Below are positions 34,606 through 49,204 of a stretch of DNA of 64,000 nt, piece by piece; positions within the stretch are counted from its first letter, which is position 1, and every line of letters begins with the position of its first letter. The notes under the pieces were generated by a model, which saw only the letters and a program-made list of their open reading frames with translations, made no database searches and was not told where the DNA came from. The stretch comes from Diplocarpon mali (Eukaryota > Ascomycota > Leotiomycetes > Helotiales > Drepanopezizaceae), in the NCBI GenBank assembly GCA_024741835.1, contig JAENRP010000157.1, positions 5,838-69,837 of the forward strand. The letters are read 5' to 3'. A program made the translations under genes and the position numbers.

Positions 34606-36512
34606 CCAGACCTACAATATTGGGGCGCTCATGAAGTCCACATGGTATCCCACATCCAAAATTAGCTATAGCGAACATCTACGGTGTCTCCCGAAATTTC
34701 CAACCCCAAGGCAAGCTCCAAGAAGGGAACCGTCCCCACTTGTACCACTGAACCCGCCGAAACACCATCGCTCCACGCGATGGTTCCCTCAGCGCGTGTC
34801 CGCTCAGTATATGTATGCTTCCGCTGTCCTTTGCCTGGCTAAGTGTTCGTCAGATGCTTGTGTATTCAACGACCTCTGAAGTAATCGCCGTTTTGGACTA
34901 AATGCTCGCCCTCCTGGTCTGGACTGGGAAGTCACTTGCGTGTCTCTGTATCTGGTGTAAGACCCTTCTGTCCCCACAGGCTAGCGACAGAGTGAATCGC
35001 CGCGTCTCTTCTGGCTTGATACTTTCCAATAGGAGTGGGAACCTTACCTTGTACCTTGTTCTCACGAGGCCAAACTTGGACGACATGGTGAATACTGTTG
35101 AGATAGAGGCATTATCTAGTTCTTTGGCTGAAGCTTGGAAAGGCTTGATGTTAACTTATCCCGTTTGGATCGTCCTTGAGTTGGGCTGCCTATGGTATTA
35201 AGAAAGTTGAAATAGTCCAGTGAAGAAGATATGGCAAACGAGATCTCACAGCGCCCGGAAAACCGCCTAGGATGTCGATTGCGGTTCGAGGCTACCCTTG
35301 AAAGAATGTAATGGGGTATTGTTTACTTACACTATTTGATTGACCGTTCTTCTGCGAATTGTAGGTCTTGCGTCTTTGGTTCTGTCGTGGGAGAAATGAG
35401 ATATTTATACAGTATCGTTTCGAGTCATCCCTCACATTTACCACATTCTTACTCCTCAAATCCCATATACCGAAGCCTCTTGAGATGGATTTATCTGTCC
35501 GCAATCGCTCTTTGCATTCAATGACAGCCCCTAAGCGCAAGCAAGCGAACGCCGAATGGAGCTCCAGTCGAATCCCGATCATTCCATTCCGCTCTGGAAG
35601 CACCATCACGGGCTGCACCGAACCACTGGGTGACTCAAGCAAAACCTGCCGATTGTGTGAAGCAGAGGAAGCCACACGTGTTGTGCTCTCGGCAGGATAA
35701 CTCTTTCTCGCGAGGAAAGGCTTATGTTACTAGCTTTCTCGACAGTCAGGTAGTGATCGTAGACGAAAATACAAGGCAGACTTGATTTTCCTAGAGCTGT
35801 CTTAATACTCTCGTTATGCTCCAGGATCCGGAAGTAAAAGCCGATAGAACTCACTTGAGTCTAGGCCTGTTGTATTTGTTGTTGTATAGGCGTCTGGTAC
35901 TCGTCTAGACTTCCATGCTGCTGCAAACTTGGGAGAGGTGTGTATACGCCATAGTCAGAGATCTGTATGTACACATCAACTTACGAATCAGCACCGTACC
36001 GAATTCAACAATGGGAAATCGAGAAGCGTGGCTATTAAGAGACGGTCGAAGTACACAGATACGCTTGATTTTTCAACAGCTGTGCTTGCAAGCGCGAACA
36101 GTGACTGTTCGGTATCAACCGCTCATTGAAAACTAGCTGCAGGAAGCATTTGACCCTTGCTAGGAACGCATATCGAGAGGCCATGTGGCAATTACTTAAT
36201 AGATTTTTGGCGGCCATATTGAACTCTGAGTCAAGCGCTCATTAAGTTAATTCACAACGAAGCTCGCGGGCACGACACAAGTCTGCAAAGAAGGATCTCC
36301 TAGAGGTCTGGGCATGCTTTCGACTGATCAAAGTACATTTATCAGCTGTATTACGGTGTCTTATTAGTGGTTTCCCATGCCCGAATCTATGCACCGCTCT
36401 CTGAACGCCTAAAGAGCATCGTCCGCCCTGCAAATGCCAAATATCAATGCTTCCCGAGGCACCAGCTAAAGCTCGCTCACCAATGTCGAAGACGCATTCT
36501 GTCGCACGGGAA
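34606..36512. other. Intergenic, no supported gene
   Basis: About 1.9 kb. An ATG frame of 71 codons on plus (35,485-35,700) contains a CRLCE string but no domain, and frames on minus (35,292-35,675) lack an ATG start. Nothing convincing is seen. Confidence 0.5.
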
Positions 36513-38326
36513 TCAAGGTCGTTTGGAGAATGTCAGAGGGCAATCGTCCTGGGATATGTGAATAAACTTTCAGAGAATAAATTTTTGGTACCTACCATTG
36601 GAAATATCGTAGCAAACACCTTGATTTCTTCGGACAAAGGTGTTGGGTGGTGTACCCAGTCGAGGTGCATAGCTGCTTTTCCTACCATGAGGGCTAGGTT
36701 GAGCTGAGCATATACTTGGCCGAGGCAGTAATGGGGTCCAGTTCCGAAAACCAAGAAATTCTTTGCGCCTTTAACCTCGGCATCTCCTGTGACATATCTA
36801 TCCGGATCGTAAACATCGGGGTTCTCATAGACCTCGGGATCACGGAGTGCCGGATATGTTGTTGGGATGATCATTGCACCTGTGTAGAGGATCAGCTGCT
36901 GCCAAGAACATGGGAGAATCTAGCGGACCTTTGGGAACCGTATAGGTATCAGTAATCGGGAAGGGCTTCTTAACAAGGTATGGGACCATCAATACTGGCG
37001 GGCGATATCTAAGCAGCTCTTTAACGGCGGCGCGGGTGTATACCATCTCGTCCAGGATATCCATCGTTACGGGCTTATTTCTATCACCACCTCGGACTCG
37101 AAGGTTCTCCTCTCGGATCTTATCCAACACGTCAGGTCTTTGGGCCATGATTTGGAACAGCCAGGTTGCGGCACTGCTGGTAGCATCTTGAGAAGCGAAC
37201 AAAAAGGTAAAGACTGTCTGGGATATCTCGTAATCGGTGAAATCACGTAGCAAAGGCGATGGCTTCTCTATTCCTTCCATAGATAGTCCCTTCTCACGAC
37301 GTTCACGATAGTTTGCCGAGTCGAGCTGAGACTTGACCCAGCCATCCATGATGCATGTAATGTCGCCTCCGGCAGTCATTCGGACTCTGCTCTTCGCTGC
37401 GCACTTGGCAAACTCGTCGAGGACCATGTCAGCAGCCTTTTTACCGTACCACGTTTTTGTGTATGGAATTATTATTGGAAAATTGACAAGTTCCAGTGCG
37501 GCAGTGATGTTGTAGTAGTCGTCGGCGATCTTCTTAATAGCTTCATCTGAAATGTAGTGCCCAACAAAGGTACGGCATGAGACAGCACACATAACCTCAC
37601 GGAACTCCGGCATATACGGAACTGGCTTCCCCCCGGCATCCTCAGTGACCTTCAAGAATCTCTGGAAATAGGTATTGTAGACATCGTCTTGTCCGGGCAG
37701 ATAAGTCTCAAGAGACTTTCGGGTGAAAAGCCCATTGAGGCCTTTGCGGAAGTCGACATGAGCTTTACCGTCAAGGAAGACCCAGTTGGCTTCTCCGAGG
37801 AGCTTGTGTGCCACATCTACCACACACGGCTTGACGAACCCTGGAGAGTTAAAGACCTTCCGTGACATATCCCGCGTTGAGGCAATGACAACGAATCTAC
37901 ACAATCAGCATTAGACAAATACAGAAATTTTGTCACGCTACATACTTGTGAAAAACTGATACACAACTGAGCTCTCCGCTGGCCCATTTCGCTTTGTACT
38001 CATCGAACTTTGGATTGACCGACTCGAGAAAGGGGCCAATGAAGGGAATCTTCCATGCTGGGCCAGGAATTGAGCCCTTTTGCCAAAGATAGCTACCTGT
38101 TTACTATTTAGCATGTGCTGTGTTACCGTAGGCACTACGAAATGCCTAGGAAAATTGAGTACCTACATTGATCATATGCGACCATTAATGCCAGCAGAGT
38201 CAGAGCGATCTTCCATCCGCTGAGCGCTGACAGGGTAGCCAGGAACCTATCGAACTGCGAACTCCCAGTAACTTGCGCGTATTTTGCGTCTGCCAGTGGC
38301 GAGGCAAAGCTGAGGTTTTCCGCCAT
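36513..38326 (-). CDS. ERG5: Cytochrome P450 CYP61, sterol C-22 desaturase
   Basis: Five exons on the minus strand: 38326..38167, 38096..37946, 37896..36929, 36879..36596 and 36548..36513, 532 aa. Erg5 introduces the C22-C23 double bond in late ergosterol synthesis at the ER membrane. An N-terminal membrane anchor ([16 protein letters not shown], about residues 37-52) is followed by the Pro-rich hinge [17 protein letters not shown]450 signatures are intact: I-helix [10 protein letters not shown]-helix ExxR in KELLRYRPP, and heme loop [10 protein letters not shown] with C478 as the iron ligand. The C-terminus [14 protein letters not shown] spans a 47-nt intron and matches the family's DDCLLTF ending. 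Intron phases 1, 2, 1, 0 agree with all splice sites; the third donor is GTCCGC. Azole drugs act mainly on the related CYP51, though CYP61 also binds them (general knowledge). Confidence 0.96.
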
Positions 38327-39310
38327 AGCCGGCTATTGTAGATTCAGCTACCCGATTCAGGGGCCTTTGGGATTTCGATGCGACAGAGCGCACGAAAACT
38401 ATTGATTCACCTATACAAAGCGATTGGCCCCGCAGCATCCAGGAATGAGAGCGTAGGTGGGGGAGGACGTGGAATGTTGATTGAAGGAGTGTATTATTGG
38501 ATGTGATGGTTAGGAGGAGAAAAGGACAGTCGAATTGAACCCAAATTTAGAGACAAGACAATCGCGAGTCCAGTTAGTTAGTTCCATTGCCAAGAGGTGG
38601 AAGTAGCGGCCGCGTCGCTTATCAAAGTTGTCCTACTTCAGGTTAAGTACGTGAGTCAAATACAAGGTAACAGCTCTTCTGTTTGCTGGTAAAGTTATCT
38701 AGTAAACATGTGGTGTTAACATATGGACTCTTTCTTTTGCTAGATCTCTAAGGGATTTAAGTCCTATGATAAACTTCAGTGATCAGGCCTCAGACTATGT
38801 ATATGATTGTCATTTGGCTTAGGCAGATTATTAGGAACTTTCAAGAACACAGTTGTTGCAGATGTGTTTAAACAAGGATGGACATTCTATAACAATGCTA
38901 CTATTATACGTATACTTCAGGATAATAGTCTTGAGAAGATCTATCTTTCAAAGAATTTGTATAATGAAATTAGGAGCTTCCTAAGTCTGCGGCTTTGTTA
39001 AGTTGGAATTATTTTTATAACTTCTGTTGAAAGGTTGCTTAGAAATTTTAGAACCCACGCAAGTACCTCTGAATATCACTCTAAATATCAAGTGGTTGTG
39101 TCAACCTACTCTAGAGACCTTCGATTTGTCAGACTACATACTAGCATGCAATTGGAGAATGTTCAGCTGCCGACCTGGGGTAGTAATCAAAGGTGGGCAT
39201 CAGAGGTCAGTCCAAAATCAAAATCAAACTCATTATACAGTTAACGTGTAAGTTAAGAACAACACCTCTGTTCCCGATCCATAAGTAGCTATTCTGGATA
39301 TAAGCACAGT
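38327..39310. promoter_or_regulatory. Divergent intergenic region (ERG5 / carboxylesterase)
   Basis: ~1 kb separating divergent genes. From ~38.7 kb it is AT-rich. A 64-codon plus-strand frame at 38,807-39,001 has no recognised domain and may be a relic. Confidence 0.4.
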
Positions 39311-41481
<2,171 letters not shown>

Positions 41482-41549
41482 GCGCCAGATTTTGATGCGG
41501 ACTGTCAAATGTTCCTCCTAGCCTAGGCATCATTGTATGGCCGACAAAA

Positions 41550-42473
41550 TTAAACGTTTACTCTATTCCAAACATCCAACCCCGAAAGTACAGTGCTTCC
41601 GACGCTCATCATGCCCACGTTGGCCGAGGAAGTTGGGATCCAGCCCGTCGCTGACCCTGGGATGAACAGATCGCAACCATCTATGAAGAGCCTCTTCGCG
41701 ATCTTTTTCCTGGTCGCATCACGCTCCGTCGGCCGGCCCTGGGTCATTTCCGCTTTGTTCTTCCGGGATTTCTGGTGTTTCTCCTCAACTCTTTTCCCAA
41801 GTCCAGCATTCTTTCCAAGCAAGCCCAACAGCTCTAAGATCCCGCTAAAGATCCCAAGAACCAGAGAGCAGAACCAGAACTTCATAGCTTCGAGAAATAA
41901 GCCTGCTGCCCAAGTAGTAGATACGACGCCCATTTCGTCCAGCTACCAATATCAGCATCTCCAATCAATCTTCACCCAAGTCCTCTTTCTTGCGAACTTC
42001 CACATAGCCGGGTAGGACGACTCACGATAGTAAAACTCTCCAGTAACAAGTAAATCCCCAAGCAACTCCACCTGCCAAATTCAAGGACTGCCAAAAGGCC
42101 ACTCCGACGAGAGAATATGTCGAAAGCAAACGTGAAAGCGTCAATGAATTTGAGGACGCGGAGATATCGGCGCCCTATATTTACTTAGCCGAGTCTCTTC
42201 GGGGGCTTCACAGGTGTTTACCGAGAGCGAATTGCTTGCGTGCTTGTAGCCATGGTGCTGCGGCTGTAGCGGTGAGCGAGCAAGCTGCGACGACTTGAGC
42301 GAGGGATTGGAGAAGACGAAGCGTCTTCTCGAGGCCGGCTGTGAAGTGGAGGGGGAGAGTCAGATGGATTCCCTGTGAGAGGCGGGCATGTGGGAATAGC
42401 GAAAAGGGGGGCGGGAAGTACCAGCGTCGCCGACAAACCGAGATACCTGTGTGACAGCGTTGGCGGGTGACAT
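41550..42473 (-). CDS. PEX11: Pex11-family peroxisome division protein
   Basis: Exons on the minus strand: 42473..42422, 42338..42222, 42174..42026 and 41942..41550, 236 aa. Pex11 proteins remodel and elongate peroxisomal membranes before division. The N-terminal amphipathic region is formed across intron 1 (TQVSRFVGDAAGLEKTLRLL, QSLAQVVAA), followed by RRYLRVLKFIDAFTFAFDIF and LAVLEFGRWSCLGIYLLLES; the C-terminal membrane part has WAAGLFLEAMKFWFCSLVLG and LFIDGCDLFIPGSATGW. It resembles the Pex11B/C-type fungal paralogues more than the long Pex11 itself. Introns of 83, 47 and 83 nt have phases 1, 1, 0. The short first exon (MSPANAVTQVSRFVGDA) is chosen because it alone completes the family's DAAGLEKTLR segment. 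Confidence 0.87.
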
Positions 42474-43414
42474 GTCAGAGCCAGTATATTGGCTCAAAAT
42501 TCTAGAATTCAAGAGCAAAGAATTATAATGATACAAGAATTCTGCATCTACTTTGTGTTCTTTGATGAATTAGGGGGGTTTACTCGTAAGACTAGCTGGT
42601 AAACTAAATCAACTTGAAAAACACGTGATACACCCCCAGGATCCCTATAATATTACATAAGTTACTTCCTAACGACGTCAACTTATCTGGTAGGGCTTTA
42701 AATATAAAATATGCGCATGGATAGCAATTGCAGCACGACGCATGTTTCGATATCACAATGAAGCTGTTTATTTTGGGGTCAAGTTTAATATTGTTTTTCC
42801 AATAGAAATATCCATGTTTCGGAGTCGCTATTTGGAACGTAGGTACCAGGGGAAATCTTTCACACTGTCAACACTAAGCAAGGGTATGCGGCAGGATAAC
42901 GAGGTTGGTAAAAGTACCTTCGGTCGAGAACGCAATGATTTTGGTAAAGACGACAGCCTGCTACTCCCACATGGTTAGAGATTTCCCTGGGTACCTCCGT
43001 ACTTTGGAGTTGGAAGTACCGGATTGTCAAACAGTCGGCGAATCATTCATAATCTCCATGTAAACAACTAGTAGTTATAGATCCAAATCAGCACAGCCGA
43101 CCTACTTTGGATATTTTGAGAATGTGATAGGGTATAAATCATAGAGTAATCACAGCGCTAAGGCATTTCCACGATATTACTTACCTTGACAAGATACAAA
43201 AGATAGCGCTTTACCTCTGCATATAATTGACACTGGAAAAATTTGACTGCACACTTGGGAAAATGGTTTGGGGTTTTTGAAATCAGATTTTCTCCTCCCG
43301 TACTGTGTAAAATCAACGGTCTCTAGTTTGAATATTGGTCTTGCCGCGCCTGATTGCCCTGCAATTAGAGCACCACCAACCCCCCCATTCTACAATGTCC
43401 CAACCCGTGGGTCA
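42474..43414. other. Intergenic, start of the AT-rich compartment
   Basis: Base composition shifts to AT-rich around 42.5 kb. A 78-codon plus-strand frame at 42,742-42,978 has an ATG but no domain, signal peptide or splice support. Nothing further is recognised. Confidence 0.5.
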
Positions 43415-43666
43415 CTATGAGCAACAAGCAATAAAGTTGCAGACATCATCGACTTCTTTGTCAAGGCAAGTTTCTTCGTTGGCATCAATTGTGTATTCAT
43501 CGGAAGTTTCAGCCTGGCCTGTCGAGCAAATACCACTATCCACGCAGTGGAGTTTATTGCCTTGAACGCAGCGACCATGGCTTCCTGCTGCGTATTGACA
43601 ATTGTTTGCAGATGCAGATGCGAAAGCGAGGAGGGTGATTGTAGTGAAGAGAGTAGAGAATTGCAT
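43415..43666 (-). CDS. Small secreted 8-cysteine protein, effector-like (paralogue 1)
   Basis: Single exon, 83 aa. The N-terminus MQFSTLFTTITLLAFASASA is a clear signal peptide with an A-x-A cleavage site. The mature part has eight cysteines spaced C-x9-C-x7-C-x5-C-x19-C-x8-C-x4-CC, probably four disulfides in an extracellular protein. Residues between cysteines include HGRC, E-E-T-C-L-D-K and the terminal IACCS. A second gene at 49.2 kb encodes a paralogue with nearly the same spacing, and the promoters of the two also match, so this is very likely a real gene. It lies in an AT-rich, repeat-laden stretch, the usual setting of effector genes. Function is unknown; I recognise no named family. 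Confidence 0.82.
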   Translation of the reverse strand: MQFSTLFTTITLLAFASASANNCQYAAGSHGRCVQGNKLHCVDSGICSTGQAETSDEYTIDANEETCLDKEVDDVCNFIACCS

Positions 43667-43767
43667 ATTGTTGGCGTATGGAATAAACGGTTATAGGAGG
43701 TGTTGACTCTCTCAAGCAGTAAGGATGGCTAGTAGGTGGAAGAATGCTAATCGAATACTTTGGTTAC

Positions 43768-43862
43768 GACAGAGCGAGAGTGCCTCATTATATATAATAA
43801 ACTAGATGCTCCTGCTTATTCATTTCAGTTGTATCATTTGTACTTCGTATACTTGACCCTTG
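43768..43862 (-). promoter_or_regulatory. Promoter block conserved with the paralogue at 49.6 kb
   Basis: About 100-195 bp upstream of paralogue 1 (reading minus). In plus-strand order it holds gagcgagagtgc, a TATA element (tatatataataa), atgctcctgctta and atttgtacttcgtatacttga. The same elements occur in the same order upstream of paralogue 2. Confidence 0.65.
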
Positions 43863-45092
43863 ACCTTCAGGCAGTGTTGATACCTCTTCTACTTCTTATT
43901 TCTTATACTTTGTCGCAGGCTAATTTATGGATTTTCGCCACACGACAAATGGACATGTTTTTAGCGTATTTTCAGAGGGTTTTTACGTAAAGAAATTTTC
44001 TACTTCGTAAGTTGACACACCCAAATCAACACACGCCATCCACTCTTTTCAGTGAAATACCAATTCACCTGACACTTGAAGGGTACAATTTCCATGCTGC
44101 GAATATTCTTTGCTTGGATTTTTGAAATCGAGCCGACTTGACTCTCCCTGGCTTTTGATGAGGTTTGATCCAACTTGGGACACTTTTGAATAAATGGCCA
44201 TTTACTATAAATGGTTTGCAGTAACTTGTAATCTTAGTGTTTGACAAGACAGGCTAATCAAGTATTGTTAGACTTCAAGTGCGAAACAAACATTCCCCCC
44301 TCCAATGAAAGTTGAATATAAAATTTTACGGGGCGCAAAGTAATCAAATATTTCTAATTGGTTATGCGCCCTTCCTTATTTCTTCAAATTCCAAGTCAGA
44401 ATATGGTCCGTTTTAAGAACTAAGAGTAGATATAGAAATTTACAAACAGTACATAGTACATAGTTCGTAGTAGCGAGTAGTAACGGCTCGATTCAGTTGA
44501 TATTTTTGACTGTGCCCCCTTGACGACTTCCCACATATGTTCCAGTTCTGCTCTCGTTCTCGTTCGATTTAACATTCAGTTAGATGGCTGCATGGTGAGA
44601 CTTAGATTTGGCTATTCGGATCGGCTTCTGATTTGCAAATCGCTCTTGGTAGAATTTTTGTCATCCGATTGGTAGAAATCTTTGTGGAGGAGAAGCTAAA
44701 CAGTGGAATTTATACTTTGGTACAGCGGGTGTCTTCTGTATGCTGTCAATTACAAGAATTTGGGAGTGGTTCACTTACATTATCATTCGATAGTATCGCT
44801 CAAAGCTTCCTGAGTACCCCTTTTTTTCTTCCCTTGCCAGCAGTAGATGGTAAATTGAAAAACCTGCGAATCCTACCGTGAAGAAAAAGTTTTGGCAATT
44901 CAAAGAACTACGACTTATACGAATCGTAATTGAACTTCTATTCAATATGATAAATGGGTACTTTAATCCATCATCTGAAGAAAACAAATGCAGTATCAGG
45001 GGAGCGTTTCAGAAGTTATTGAGTAAAACTACAAAAGGAATTTGACCAGTAAGATCCATAGCTAATGATAGTGATTTAGAGATTGTAGCTAT

Positions 45093-45128
45093 CATATATA
45101 TATGTATATATATATATATATATATATA
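45093..45128. repeat. (TA)n microsatellite
   Basis: About 18 TA units with one G interruption. Confidence 0.9.
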
Positions 45129-46284
45129 AAATTTGCTTGGTTTTAGCCAAGTAGTTATAAGTAATCGTTTATACCCTAGTAAAAAGTGATAAGTACATAT
45201 CGTATCAAGCATAGAACACATTCTACTATCTCTTATAGCCCGATATTTTTCCCATTTTCCGCCGACTAATTTTGGATACTGGTCAGCACGGATCCGATAC
45301 GCAAGCTTGGCTCATGCAGTGTCATACTCTTTTTGCATCTAAAACAAGTATTATTTTTAGCTTTTAAGAGAGTGCATCAACATACCCCTTCCCCCAGTAA
45401 ACTTGTGCGGTAAGCCGAGGCTCGTATCTATGCGAGACCCTTTTATCTAGTCACTCTTCTTTACTATACGTGCACCTGTCGGAGCACTAGAAGGCTGACA
45501 TATGCGGTGTTTCTCATATCGGCGTTCTGACTACGGGGAGTCGGGGACTAGTAAGGGGAAGGATGAATTGACAATTAAACAACTTAGGGCCTGTTTGATC
45601 TGGAGTCCCTCTTGGCGAATATCGAAAACAGAGGCCAGAAAAACAAATCTTTGATTGTCGAAATCTCCGAATGTTAACTAGTAATCACTCGATTTCAAAA
45701 CTACTATGAAGACGTACTTCTATTCTAGATACCGAAAGTTGCGAGTGGTAAGAAGCTTTTTAGTATAGAGCTTCTCTAGCCATGATATTCCCTTTATTTG
45801 ATAACTTATAAACAACTCTAAACAAGTGGAAATATAACATTATGGTAAATTCATAGGATACTTGAATGGTAAACCAAGTTCATTATTAGAGTATAATACA
45901 TATTTTTGGTTCTCGACTCTCTCCATAGCAAGTAGCTAACATTACAAGGCTCACCCTATTATATAAAGAACTATTAGCGCGGATAAAATTTTCGGAATCA
46001 ATGAACAACCTTTGGCACAGGTTTTAAAAATCGATATAACTTTTGTAGACAGAGAAATTGGTTATGAAATATCGTATTCCGAATTCAATTGAGCATTTGG
46101 ACTAAATACTCGTTCTATTGCAAAATCAACTTTGAAAGTACTATTTTTCGAATTTCAGCTCCGGATAAAACGCACCCGTACTATATATAGAGTAGAAATC
46201 TATATTTAAAGCTCTACCCTTACGAAAAAAGATAGCATTGCAAATTACCTACTTTATAGTAATATTACACTAGAACGCAGGAGA

Positions 46285-47315
46285 CAACGACTCAATATCT
46301 GGTAGACGACGACTCATTACCCATACGCGGTGTCCCTTACAAACCTGCAGACTCTTTAAGAGTTTGCAAAGCCGAGATTAAGTCCTTTCAATTATGAAAC
46401 AATCAAACCCTAAGTTGAATGAAGCTAGAACTTTCGAAAACGTCGAAATGATAAATATTTCTCTCGACTATACTATATTTTTCAATAAATACCCTTTACT
46501 TTCGACCTCTACTTATACACTTTATAATTATTCAAATATATATCTATAATTAAAGGAACGGCTTAATAAAGGATGTAAAAGGGAAAAATGCAAGTTATAG
46601 TATATAAATAGGAAGAGGAAGAAGATGAGAAGGAATAGGATATCTTTTAATATTTTAATTTGAAGTCGATAAGAAAGGTTATAACCAAGAGCTACTACTA
46701 AGTACTAAGACGCTTGATATTATTAAATAAATAACCGCTATTGGCTTTAAAGGCTTATCTTAAAATAGAGAACTTAAGGCAATTCTATTTGTTAAGGCAC
46801 CTTTCAACAATATACTAACTTAAAACTTGAAAGGAGTAACTATTAACTAAGATATAAGTTGGACTCTTATCTGAGTATAACGACGCAGAACCGCCGGTGT
46901 TGCGCGATTAAGTATGGTAGCAAGAGTAGGTGCAAAGGCGTATTCTATAGGTCTAATACAAAGAAAACGAAGAAGTTGGAGAGTTGTTGTATAGATAGTC
47001 TCCCTACTTCAGATAAACTAACTAGAGGCCCTATTGCCTATTCCTATAATATTACACAAGCATATACCTAGAACACCTAGTTAAAGTAGAATCTGGAGTA
47101 TCCCAGTTCTGTATATATGCCTCAAAACTATAAACGCCATTACTCCGTAGTGCCATCGTGACACTAAGGAATTAACAATCATTGGTATAATTGACTAAAT
47201 ATTAAAGATATATGGAGTTTTTAGGCTAGTTTCTAGGTTATTTTCTCCTTATATATAAATCCGACTATAGCGTTTCCCGCTTATAATATTTATCTTAGAA
47301 CTAATATATTATATC
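46285..47315 (+). repeat. Decayed copy (B) of the unknown repeat family
   Basis: Same ordered blocks as copy A at 11.6 kb: gacgactcattacccatacg then cggtgtccc, gcaaagccgagattaagtcc, gagaacttaaggcaattcta, tataagttggactcttatct and actatagcgtttcccgctta. Relative to copy A it carries extra sequence at ~46.42-46.70 kb (part of which is also in copy D) and ~300 bp at ~46,880-47,190 that may be a secondary insertion. Copy C follows directly. Confidence 0.6.
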
Positions 47316-47329
47316 AAAAGGGAAAAAAA

Positions 47330-47900
47330 ACTACCTAATACCTATACGCAGTATCTCATACGAATCTATACTATTCTGATAAATATGAAAAGCTGAGATT
47401 AAGTGCTTTCAACTGCGGAGTACTGAATCTGAAGTTAATGAAGCCTGAACTTTTTAAAATCATCAAAATAAAAATTTCAAGTTTAGAGACAAGCCTTTTT
47501 TTCATATAAAATACTATGTCAATTTGAACTATAAAATGTAAGAGAAGAAAGCTATAGTCGAAAATGGTAGAAGGAGAAACTATTATCAAAGATTCTTGAA
47601 TTTAGTATCTAATCTGTTATACTTATGAAGGACTCTGATTTCTTGAGATAAAAGTTTAGCTTATAAGTTAGTTACCCTTTATTCCGTTTAAGTCTTATGT
47701 GAGCAAATTCTTAAAAACGTGTTTGAATAGATAGGGTTTCTTTAGGTTCCTTACCTTGAGATGAGCAATCTTTATCAATATCAGGTATTTATTTTATTAT
47801 ATTGAGAATCTTGCTAAGTAGCAGCGGCCATTAACTGTGACCCTTTTGATTACGCTTTTCGCTTTCGAAGATGGATATTTTAAAAGAAATCTTCAAAATT
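47330..47900 (+). repeat. Partial decayed copy (C) of the unknown repeat family
   Basis: Shows the 5' blocks (acctaatacctatacgcagt then atctcatacg, and gctgagattaagtgctttca) followed by gaagttaatgaagcctgaac, which matches copies B and D. The 3' blocks are not clear, so the right end is approximate. Confidence 0.45.
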
Positions 47901-47999
47901 CAGGGTTAGTCTTTGAAATATCTTTTCCTTTCCCTTTTCTTCTTATACTACAACTAGCCTCATTCTCTTTACATTTGCTATTAGGCCCTTTTTTAGAGA

Positions 48000-48680
48000 G
48001 GCGATGACTTCACACCTGTACGCGGTGTCTGCTACAAACCTGCCAATTGTATTAAAGAGTTTACAAAGCCAACATTGTCCTTGTATTTGCAAAATATGAG
48101 GCCCTAAGTTAACAAAGCCAGAAATTTTAAACAGCTTCAAACCAAACAAACGTATATATGTATATTTTATAATCAATCTTTATTTTTGAAATTTGATTGT
48201 TTACTAAAGAATTGCTAATATACATATCTATAGTTAAAGAAAAGGCATAATACTCAATATAAAATGGAATAAGGCAAGTTATAATAAGTAAAGAAAGGAA
48301 GAGAGAAAAGGATATGTTTTAAAGCCTCATAAATTTGAATAATTATTCAAAAGCTGAAGTCAATTAGAAGAATTATAATTAATAGTCACCACTAAATAAC
48401 TAAACGCCTAATATAACTTCATAAGTAGTAGTATTAGCAACAAGGGCTTATTCTAGGATAAGGAACCTAAGCCGATTCTTTTTATCTAAGCCCTTTTAAA
48501 AACTTACCTGTACAAGACTGAAAGAGACTAAATTTTAACTAAGGTATAAACTATAGTCACTTATAAATATACTAAATTTAAGGAATTTTTACACTTATTT
48601 CTCCTTACACCAAATTTGGCCGTAGATTTTTCTCCTTGTATGATATAATTTAAAACTCATATAACATACTATTTGAAAAA
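48000..48680 (+). repeat. Decayed copy (D) of the unknown repeat family
   Basis: Contains gaggcgatgacttcacacct, gtacgcggtgtctgc, gaggccctaagttaacaaag, ggaacctaagccgattcttt, aaggtataaactatagtcac and a 3' block near 48,610-48,675. Order and spacing match copy B without its ~300-bp insert. Confidence 0.55.
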
Positions 48681-49204
48681 AGTACATCAAAGTGGAACGG
48701 ATTGACTATAGCATATTACTTACTATGTTCGTGTAAAAGTTAGCCTTAGGAACTACAAGTTAACCTAAGTTGGCAGGTAGCTCTGGTTGGATCTCTTTTG
48801 GTTCCTTGGATAATATTCGACTATATTCTTTGGTATGGTAGTACATAAGATATTTATTGTCTGACTGCCTTATTGAAGAATCAAGCCTCTCTCAGTGTGA
48901 TGGTAGACCGCGCTGCCCCAACTGCCCCATCCCTCTTGCCACTACTAGCCCCTAAATTGACATGAAGGCCGAGGATCTCTATGGTTGTACAGCGATGATA
49001 TATTGCACCCTGTCGACAAGGAGTTTCCCAATATCCAGTTTAAAATATAAGAATAGTCTATCAATGTACGCTACTCTTGCAGTCAGCATTGGCTCAATGT
49101 TTCTACTGTTATTATCATTGGTTTGCTAGGAAAGTTTGATACTATTATGAAAAGATAAAATACTTCGTTGCTGTTCCGCAGTACTGCCTTGCGGCCAGTT
49201 ATTC

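Larger units (their letters stand above)
43863..49204. other. Gene-poor AT-rich region with decayed repeats
   Basis: About 5.3 kb without a supported gene apart from the listed repeats. A (TA)n microsatellite lies at 45,093-45,128. At ~45,588 a gggcctgtttgatctgg string resembles the ends of some hAT-type or MITE elements, but no partner end was found. All open frames are short and AT-driven. Confidence 0.55.

Noticed and set aside
35485..35700. 71-codon plus-strand ORF with a CRLCE string
   Set aside because: Only one Cys pair, no partner motif and an open complementary frame; not enough to call a zinc protein.
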